Below, piece after piece: positions 56,344-64,000 of a stretch of DNA of 64,000 nt. Positions within the stretch are counted from its first letter, which is position 1; each line of letters starts with the position of its first letter. The notes beneath the pieces are model-generated. The model made no database searches. It saw only the letters and a program-made list of their open reading frames with translations, and had not been told where the DNA came from. The DNA is taken from contig JAKSGN010000036.1 of NCBI GenBank assembly GCA_024180945.1, forward strand, positions 2,418,001 through 2,482,000. Reading direction: 5' to 3'. The stretch is from Macrophomina tecta. Taxonomy: Eukaryota; Ascomycota; Dothideomycetes; Botryosphaeriales; Botryosphaeriaceae. The translations under genes and the position numbers were made by a program.

Positions 56344-57252
56344 GGTGGTGATTATTCAGGGAACTAGGACGGTTGAAGCAAGAAAGTGTTTTTTGAGGAT
56401 TCGATGGACTGGGCTTTTTGGAGTATGCGGTTTTGAACTTGCTTTTGACAATGCAGGTTTCAATTGGTGAACGATTTTGATACCTACTTCGATCGGGCGC
56501 TGTCTCGTCTATTTGGATTCGAAATAATAAGTCGCCCCTGAAATACTCTGAGCTCTCTTTGCAAGTGACCTTGTTTCATCTCTGCTGATGTATATGTAAT
56601 CGGGTCTCCTTATACCAGTCCGTGACACATTGAACAATAGCACCAGTAGACCCCCAAGGAGCTGTTATACCTTTCGTCTTGGTACTTCTTCCGACACTCA
56701 GAAACCCAGAAGTCCATTTATGGACGAGCGACCTGAAAAATTCAGTGGAAACAGCCCCGTCCATATTACCTTGAGTCTGAGCAAAGCACCATACCGATAC
56801 CCGAAGATTCTTATCCTGCATGCAGATTATGCACCCCAGGCAGGCAGATATCTCTGCTTTCTTCCAGTCAGCCTCTTCCACGATAGTTCGCAAGAATTTC
56901 CCCCAATTCCATTTTGGCAAGCTAGGATTAAGCTTCATTCTTCGTAGCCCCTAAAGAAGTACCCTCTGCCCGAGCATCCATCATATGTATACCTCAACTC
57001 CCTAGTCCGACTCCGTGGCCGCTCATCACTTCTGAGTCGCGCCATGCCATGGTTCTCCATGTATACTCGGACCAGCAACGTTTGCCATTAGTCGTGATGC
57101 TTCTACGGCGACTCATTTTCATCCCAAAATGGTTAACCCACATCAATCGGCCAAATGTCGGGAAATCAACTAGCAGCTAATCCATGAGCGTCTTTACCTG
57201 GAAGAAGACAAAACAAAAAACTCTATGTCGTAGGAACTTTTTGATTTAAGCC
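56344..57252. other. Convergent intergenic region
   Basis: 910 bp between facing 3' ends. Short open frames at 56576-56947 on both strands have no motif. Confidence 0.4.
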
Positions 57253-59804
57253 TCACGAGAAAAAGAGATTCAAGATCTCCGCATCCATATCCGTCATGAA
57301 CTCCCCCAGCTCCAGGCCCATCGGACTCGTCCCAAACTGCCCGAAAGGATTATCGCCCAGATCTGTCATCATCCCACCCTCGCCTTCCCGCCCGCCAGAA
57401 ACCCCATCCGCCGTTGCCGGTCCAGTTGGCGGAGAAAGCAGGCTCGAGAAATTCTCCAGCGGTGATTGCTCCTTCGCAGCGACTGCCCAACCACGGCGTC
57501 AGCAAAGACCGCAGCAGCAAAGAAAGCAAAAGAAGAATTGCCCGAAAGATGGCGGACTGATTGGAAACGAGCACCAGGATGGGGGGTGGGGGGGGAAGCA
57601 CTCACAGACAACGCCCAGCGCGCCCACCAAGCCCGACAAGTGCCGCCGACACTTCTCGACCATGCGATTGCCCTCGTCCAGCCCGCTCAGCGCCTCGATC
57701 GCCCCCTTGAGCGCCTCCCGCGCCTCCGCCTCGCCGCTCGTCAGCGCGAACCCGCCGCCGCCGCCGCCGCCGCCGCCGCTGCTGCTGCTGCGCAGCCGGA
57801 TCACCAGCGTCGCCGCGATCACCAGCGCCGCGTTGAACGTGTAGTACAGCGTGAACCACCACGCGCCCAGCGGCGAGGCCGGCCGGCCCCCGCCGCGCGT
57901 GAGCACCGCCGCGCGCACGATCGCGATGATCTCGAGCGACGACTCGAGGCAGCAGTTGAGGTTGTAGGCGCCGATCTGCTGGAGGAGCGGGTTCGCGGCG
58001 CCGCTGCCGCCGTGCGCAGCGGCGGTGGCGTCGAGGATGGAGGTGAGGACGGGGCGGTGGATGAGGATGCGGAGGTTGAGGAAGCGCAGGGCGAGGACGG
58101 TGGTGAAGCGCGTGTGGATCAGGGAAGATGCTGGGGAGGGTGGGAGGCTCGGGTCGTGATGGTGGTGCTGGTGCAGGTGCAGGTCCGAGGGCAGGTTTGC
58201 TTTCCAGTCTTGCAGTTGGGTCTCGAGGGCGTAGACGCGGTTGATGGTGTCGGGGACGGCGATGGTGGCGGTGGCGCAGCCGAGATTGGAGTCGTAGCAG
58301 CGGGTGATGGCTTGGTTAAGGATGGCGTAGAGGGAGATGGTGGCGTTGAAGAAGAGGAGGCTAAGAGCTTTGGAGCGGTGATCGACGGCGCTGGTAGTGG
58401 TAGAGGGGAGGGGAGGCTCTGGAGCGGGCATGTCGATTTTGATGTATTCTTGTGGAATGGAGGGCGGTCTTCCGAATGTCATGCTGAGGGTGCTGTCGAG
58501 GATGATGCAGCCATACCACACGCGCTTCCTGTATTCCCTTTCTACAGGGGTGAAGGAAGCTGAAGCATGTTGGCAGTGTAAGCCTAGCTGGAGAGCACCC
58601 TTGACGGCGAGGCCATGCACCATCCAGGTTTGCAACGATTTGTGGGATCCTTGTAGGTATTGGCTTGTGAGGAGTTGCAGTTGAACAGTCTCCAGGTTTG
58701 ATGCACGTAGCATCTGCTCCCTGCATAGGGCTATTGACCGTCGATAGAAGACATCGGACTGCTTCTGTCGTTCGAGATAAGATGCGTCCGACGATGTACT
58801 GATTCCAAATGCCAGTACGATATTTAGCAGGGCAAGCCATGTCTTCTGCACAGGGTTTGCGCCTTTACGTCTCATCTCTTCATACCTCTGGCGAAAGGTG
58901 CCTTCGTGGATAAAGGGGAAGAGAAGGCCTGTATTGGAGAAGTATGCGTCCATCCACCTCCGCACCTCGGCGTCTGGCGGGAGGCTGAAGGCGTTGTTAC
59001 CGCTCGATTTATGAGCCCCTGTGGCCAAGGACACATTGTGCTGCGCAGAATTGCCAGTGCTTGAGAGAGAGGCTCGTCTCGATGCTTTGACCATGTCTCC
59101 TTCTAAGGCCCGCGAGGGGGCGAGAGACGAGTTTCGTTCCGGGTCCGTCTCTGAGGATAAGCGGCCTGATGTCGGTGATATCCGGGCAAGGGCGGGCCCC
59201 AGATGCCGCATGAATGCAATGTTTGACGAAGGCCCCAGGAAAGCCGCATCTTCCTCGTCCGCGAAGCTGAGAGAGCCAATGCCGTCCGTTGCCCCTTCGG
59301 CCTCATCACTACAGTGGTTGTACTGGAATGTGATTGCCGATGATATAGCAATCCTTTGATCTGACGATGCTGCCTCAGACTCTTCGCGCTGCTGTTGTGG
59401 CTGAGAAGGCGGCACCGTTGCCAGGCTGTTCGGAGGACTGAGTGGCCGGCCATTTTCAGTTGCGAGAAGCCGTGATTCGACACGCTCGAGACGGGCTTCC
59501 AGGTCAGACAGGTATTCCTTGCCGACAATGACGTTCGATGAAGACGATGACTGTACGTAGCTGCACTCAAACCCCAGCGTCTCACAGCCGGAACACTTGG
59601 GCCGCTTGCCGTCACACTATCCCACCATTAACCTGCGGTCAGCGTCGGGGAACGGGAATCGGCCGAAAGAAGGAAATGACACACCCTTGATTTCCTACAT
59701 CGGCAGGTTGAGCATGCCAGGGCTATGCGACGCCTCTTACTGGATCCTTCAGTGCGATCGACGTCCGAATCATCTCCGGTCTCCGCCGGCCGGCGGGGTG
59801 GCAT
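57253..59804 (-). CDS. Zn2Cys6 transcription factor with Fungal_trans domain
   Basis: Three exons, 59804-59685, 59616-57606 and 57482-57253, 786 aa. The zinc cluster, split by intron 1, is ACSTCRCRKSR then CDGKRPKCSGC and ETLGFEC. A coiled coil follows (YLSDLEARLERVESRLL). The middle homology region includes RRWMDAYFSNTGLLFPFIHEGTF and TWMVHGLAVKGALQLGLH, then FGRPPSIPQEYIKIDMPAP, as in XlnR/Fungal_trans proteins. A Ser4-Gly9 run is coded by the trinucleotide repeat at 57752-57790. The C-terminus (LGDNPFGQFG, EFMTDMDAEILNLFFS) is an acidic-hydrophobic tail likely to activate transcription. Divergent from the FAH-family enzyme, which it may regulate. Confidence 0.88.
57752..57790. repeat. CCG/CTG trinucleotide repeat in coding sequence
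   Basis: Nine or ten CCG units followed by four CTG units on the plus strand, coding a Ser-Gly homopolymer tract in the regulator on the minus strand. Likely length-variable. Confidence 0.85.
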
Positions 59805-60306
59805 TCTGATCGGAACGTGGAAGTGAAAAGTGGAACTGTGGTGTGAAGGCCGGCAGAAAGGACGAGTGACGCCGGGTATGGAAAGGGGGAGCGGTAGCGG
59901 CGTGAGATCCAGAACTTTGCCGGGGAAGCGAAGGAAGGAAAGGTTATTTGATCAAGAACGGGGCGCATGCCGGTGGCCACAGCGGGGAAATGCCACTAGA
60001 GACTGGTGCGCCACAGTTTTGAATTGGATGGCCCTCTCCCTATTCTGACGCTATTTTGGTAACTTACGTGCCCGTTCGTGGCGCGGCGTAGTCTTGGCTG
60101 GGGTGGGCAATGCGGAGGACTACGGCGGGGATACGGCGGCGAGGCTTCCCGGTCTATCCCCGCGCTTCCTGCATCCTCGGGCCTGCATAATCGAAAAGCT
60201 GAAGCACGCCACAACTTCGGACCATTTGATTCAATACTTGAGAGCTCCCCTCTCTTCTGGACTTCTACAGGTAGGCAAGGGTTCGCAACAAAAGATTGGA
60301 AGCATC
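59805..60306. promoter_or_regulatory. Divergent promoter, regulator / FAH-family enzyme
   Basis: 500 bp between divergent starts. An open frame upstream of and continuous with the FAH gene (from 60094) does not look conserved and is not used as its start. Confidence 0.45.
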
Positions 60307-61309
60307 ATGAGGACTGCATGGCAGAGGCTGATCCGTTTCGTCGCAACTGACGGGCGGACTCTTTACGGTGAACCAATCCTGCCCAGTCCAGACTTTGACC
60401 TTGGCAACACAAGGCCCGACACCAATCTCAAAGCAAAGATCATCTCGGGCAAGGACCTTTTCGACACCACTGGGGCCACCCACGTAACAGAGGAAATTGT
60501 CACTGTCCAAAAGCTGCTCGGACCGTTGGCGCAGGAAGACGTACCCATCGTGCGCTGCATCGGCCTGAACTACAAGACCCACAGTGAGCATCTGAAACCA
60601 AACATGAGGACACTTAGTTGACCAGCATTTTCGCACAGTCAAGGAAGCAGGCCGGACACCTCCACCCTTTCCCTCCCTGTTCTTCAAGCCCAACACCTCA
60701 ATCCACGACCACGACGCCGACGTCGTAATCCCCAAAATCGCGCAAGATGACCAGGCCGACTACGAAGGCGAACTATGTGTTGTGATCGGGAAAGACGCGA
60801 AAGACGTTTCCGAAGCCGAAGCCCTCGACTACGTCGCCGCTTACACCGCCGGCAACGACATTTCGTCGAGAAAACTCCAGAGAGACCCCGCTCTTGCTGG
60901 TAGGGTGCCCCAATGGGGGTTCTCCAAGGGGTTCGACACCTATGCACCTATTGGGCCGGTGCTCGTGTCGAGCCATCTGATTGGAGATCCCTCAGTCTTG
61001 CATTTGAGAACTATTGTGGATGGAGAGGTCCGGCAGGATACCGAGGTTGCGGACCTATTGTTTACTGTGCCTCACATTGTGTCCTACTTGTCCAATGGAA
61101 CGACCTTGAAAAAGGGGACTGTCATTATGACAGGAACGCCTGGAGGTAAGTTCGGATTATAAAGTGGTGAGTGCAAGTGCCCGTTGCTTACTGTCACTAC
61201 AGGAGTGGGAGCTGGGTTGAATCCCCCAAAGTACCTCGTACCTGGTACAAAACTGGAAGTCCAGATCCCGAGGATCGGTACGTTGCGCAACGGTGTGCAA
61301 TTTGCATAG
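60307..61309 (+). CDS. Fumarylacetoacetate hydrolase-family enzyme (FAHD-like)
   Basis: Three exons, 60307-60583, 60639-61145 and 61203-61309, 296 aa. After an N-terminal part, IVRCIGLNYKTH and FFKPNTSIHDHD lead to DYEGELCVVIGK, whose two Glu residues bind the metal, and YTAGNDISSRKLQ with the Asp ligand. QWGFSKGFDTYAPIGP and MTGTPGGVGAGLNPP complete the fold. Members are acylpyruvate hydrolases, oxaloacetate decarboxylases or catechol meta-cleavage enzymes that cleave C-C bonds of 1,3-dicarbonyl substrates with Mg2+ or Mn2+. The true substrate cannot be told. It probably forms a pair with the divergent regulator. Confidence 0.9.
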
Positions 61310-61400
61310 GGCAATGCAGCTTTTTAACTTTGTAGCATATGATTATCTATCATCTATGAAGGACAAGTCAAGTAGAAACAAGCATGATACCACCTCAACT

Positions 61401-62038
61401 TTAGGCCACCTCTTCACCAGTCCATTCTTTCGACATCGCCTCCAGGGCCTCTAATTCCATTCTGCCTTGAGCTCTGGCAGTCTCATAAAATTGGCGGTAC
61501 AAGTGAATCTTCTCGTGGAACATAGCCCTCTTATCATTCCATCCAGTGATTCTCCGGATCTTTTCCGATGAAACCCACTCAGAGAACTTTGCTATAAAAT
61601 GCTCTAGACCTTTTTTAACATGTTTCTTTTTAGGCTGGAACTTAGCACCTCTGGAAAGCCGTACTCACCGACCAGCGCGCCCGCAATCTCCCCCAAAGTC
61701 TTGTAGCAAGACCCAGCGATATTGAAAACCTGCTGCCGTACTTGAATACGGACCTGGTCTTGGGAAAGCGCCACATATGCTTCCACGCAGTCATCGACAT
61801 GCGCGCTGTGGAATATGCTCCTCGCATCTGCAGCAAATTCCAGCACGCCGACCTTTTCCGCCTCCTCGGCCTTTTTGAAAAAGCAACCGTATCCGCTGCC
61901 GCTGTAACCGTAAAGGTTGGGCGGACGAATGACAGCGGCATCAAAGATATCTCCATGCTCGAGAATCTTGTCGCCAGACATCCCAGTAATAAATATATAT
62001 TTATTATTAAGGGCATATTTATTGTTAAGCTTTTCCAT
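61401..62038 (-). pseudogene. Truncated NAD-dependent epimerase/dehydratase
   Basis: The minus strand reads AAVIRPPNLYGYSGSGYG, then AADARSIFHSAHVDDCVEAY and QQVFNIAGSCYKTLGEIAGAL, matching the C-terminal half of extended-SDR epimerases. The frame then shifts at a six-base A run (61611-61616) and resumes as KKGLEHFIAKFSEW...KIRRITGWNDKR to a stop at 61401. The N-terminal Rossmann half with the GxxGxxG motif is missing; upstream lies an AT-rich tract and the hAT element. One inserted or deleted base in the run explains the shift, so a sequencing error there is possible, but the missing N-terminus is real in this window. Confidence 0.75.
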
Positions 62039-62098
62039 AAGGATAATAATATAGACGCTGCCAATAAATATATATTGTTAACTATTAATAATATAGGC
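61987..62098. repeat. AT-rich tract with a perfect palindrome
   Basis: About 110 bp made almost only of A and T, starting with a 20-bp self-complementary sequence at 61987-62006 and containing related AATAAATATATAT units near 62066-62080. Base use is unlike its neighbours. It lies between the truncated epimerase and the hAT element. Possible origins are a small non-autonomous element, a mitochondrial DNA insert or RIP-mutated sequence. Confidence 0.6.
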
Positions 62099-62124
62099 CC
62101 ACTATTTTCCAGCGCCAATTCCCC

Positions 62125-64000
62125 CAGAGTGTTTCAGATTAAATTGCAGTCTTGTACGCATATTACTGCTTATCAGGCCTCTAGATAGGAGGTGAACTCC
62201 AATGTTTGTAACTCCTAGCAACCGAAACTGCTGCCTCGCCATACCCGTCACGTTGCAAGTACGCAGTTCGTAATACATCAGCGACATATCTCTACACACG
62301 ACAATGGACGTCAACATATCCTCACTGCCCCAATCCAATGCCCCGTCAAGTTCTTCCTCCGTGGTACCCTCTGACAGTGCCTCACAAGTTGCCAGCACAC
62401 TGTCAGAACCCGAGGCATCGTCAGCTCAGCATACGGTCAAGAGACGGAAACTGAGAGCCACATCAACATGGGATCACTTTCGAGAAGCTCAAGGCGACGA
62501 GCCACGTACTATGAGCGGGAAATTACTTCACTACTGCACGCGTTGTCGCAATCCATCCTGGTCAACCCACATATCTGGCAACGCCCGCTATCATCTCGAG
62601 AAGGCTCATCACATACTTGTTCGAGAGGATTCAAAATCTCAAAACAGGCGCCAACTAGCCATCGAAAATGCCTTCGCAAGAACAACCGGCAAGCGGCTGC
62701 AGCAAGTCAGGGAGAATGAGATGAACACTCTACGGAGTGTAATCAATGTCGATGCCTTTCGAGAGGCACAGATGTTGCTATCCGCACATAAACATTTACC
62801 GCTCAACTTCGTAACCTGGCCGGAATACCAGGCACTTCTGGCCGCGATAACCCCTGCCGTTGAAGAGTTCCTAACTGATTCCGGTAGCACAGTTGCGGCG
62901 GACTTGGATAGGGCCTACGATGCGCATCAACAATCCGTAAAGGAATGGCTAGAACGTGCCCGGAGCCTCGTACACATTGCTATGGACGTATGGTCTTCTC
63001 CTCAGCGGAAGGCCTATATCGCTGTTCACGCCCAATGGGTTGACGAGGCCTACAAACCTCGGAAAGCATTGCTAGGGCTACCAAACCTCCGCCGCTCTCA
63101 CGCCGGCACGGCTATGGCACCTCACTTGATGACGATTATCCGACAGTACCACTTAGCGCCCCGAATCGGCTACTTCACTGGGGACAATGACGCAAAGAAT
63201 GACACCTGTCTCCGCCAACTTGCTGTTGAGCTGTCGCAAGAGTACGGCCTTACACTTGACCCAGTGTCCTCTCGAACGCGGTGTGCCGGCCACATCATTA
63301 ACTTGTCCCTTCAAGCCTTTCTCTTTGCAACTAGTGAGGACGCTCTGCAGGCCGCAATTGCGCAGGCGCAACACGAGGTAAATGATGTAACAGTTGCGGA
63401 CGCGTTACACGACCAAATTCAGTCGAACACTTGTCACAAGAGTCACGACAGGCGCAAGAAACGCCATGACACTGCCGGCTGGCGGAGCATCGGCCCAATG
63501 GGTAAACTCCACAACATTGCGGTGTTCATCCGTAATTCCACAGTGCGCAACGATGCATGGGATGACATTGCAGAAAAGGCGCTTGGAATTGACAATATCA
63601 CCCGTTGGAACTCATGGTTCAAGTTGCTTGATGCGGCTATCAGCCAAGAGGGTCCATTGTCAATATTCCTCAACCAATACCACAACGAGCTGGAAGACGA
63701 CATCCTCACACATGATGATTGGCAAGTACTCAAAATGACTCACGAGTTCTTGCAGCCGTTTTACCAAGCGACCTTGGAGCAGCAAATGGAGTGGGCATCA
63801 ATAGATCAGGTGCTAGAGAATATGGATATTCTTTTCATGCAGTTTGAGAATGCCAAGGTAAGCCATGGACGGCTCGATCGATTACCAGACCTGGACTGAT
63901 GTTAAAGCAGGGCAAATACGCCAGCAACGCGCGTATGGTTCATTCCATTCACATGGGTTGGTGGGTTCTCTCGAAGTATTATGAAGAGAGTGACAGAAAC
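62125..64000 (+). mobile_element. hAT-superfamily transposon, 3' end outside window
   Basis: The transposase frame at 62304 identifies the element. A possible left end is CAGAGTGTTTCAG at 62125, matching the CAGNG start common in hAT inverted repeats, with AATTCCCC (62117-62124) as a possible 8-bp target duplicate. Neither can be confirmed because the right end is beyond 64000. Confidence 0.65.
62304..64000 (+). CDS. hAT-type transposase, partial
   Basis: Exon 1 is 62304-63857 (518 codons, no stops), then a 53-nt intron with GTAAGC donor and AAAGCAG acceptor, and exon 2 from 63911 runs off the window. A BED-type zinc finger is at about residues 70-100 (HYCTRCRNPSWS...HLEKAHH). The catalytic core shows IAMDVWSSPQRKAYIAVHAQW, RIGYFTGDNDAKNDTCLR (with the second Asp), CAGHIINLSLQAFL and NITRWNSWFKLLDAAI, all hallmark hAT blocks. 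The C-terminal dimerisation region (hATC) must lie beyond the edge. As the read part has no stops or shifts, the copy may be intact and young. Confidence 0.92.

Noticed and set aside
1..64000. tRNA, rRNA and CRISPR features
   Set aside because: I saw no tRNA-like B-box arms or rRNA signatures while reading, and CRISPR arrays are not expected in a fungal nuclear genome; a covariance-model scan was not possible.

Overview
The window is nuclear DNA of a filamentous ascomycete (Pezizomycotina). The signs are many short introns of about 45-70 nt with GT..AG ends, Zn2Cys6 and AflR-type regulators, a HET-domain relic, a Fot1/pogo-type DNA transposon and a hAT-type transposase. Coding exons are GC-rich. 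Gene models were spliced by eye from reading frames, splice signals and family knowledge; the exon coordinates given are my own and keep frame throughout.

Positions 151-40354 look like one secondary-metabolite gene cluster with no PKS or NRPS. Its scaffold enzyme is an aristolochene-synthase-like sesquiterpene cyclase (29483-30647). Around it lie four P450s (13685-15443, 16090-17836, 18722-20447, 22828-24964), a short-chain dehydrogenase (26951-28114) and a BAHD-type acyltransferase (31559-33175). An epoxide hydrolase (5119-6123) and a peroxisomal AKT2-like alpha/beta hydrolase ending in SKL (151-1582) are also present. The regulators are a bZIP factor (2138-3463) and two AflR-like Zn2Cys6 factors (20771-22104, 25385-26721). 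A sulfhydrylase-like PLP enzyme (33794-35254) is divergent from a full-length ABCB exporter (35709-40354). Unusual for a terpene cluster, it also holds a FAD2-like fatty-acid desaturase (6725-8026) and a membrane cytochrome b5 (12643-13304), with an ester hydrolase (10588-12200) between them. A 1.85-kb Fot1-like element (8374-10226) has inserted between the desaturase and that hydrolase.

A plausible logic, which is inference, is this: the cyclase makes an eremophilane hydrocarbon; P450s, SDR and epoxide hydrolase oxidise it; the acyltransferase esterifies it, perhaps with an acyl group shaped by the desaturase/cytochrome b5 pair; the ABC pump exports it.

From 40355 to 64000 the genes are more dispersed. 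They are an orphan 184-aa protein, a secreted type-B carboxylesterase, two small secreted proteins, a HET relic, an MpaB/DUF2236-type oxygenase, a LaeA-like methyltransferase, a large Zn2Cys6/Fungal_trans regulator and a fumarylacetoacetate-hydrolase-family enzyme. At the right edge a broken NAD-dependent epimerase relic and an AT-rich tract lie beside a hAT transposase that runs off the window.
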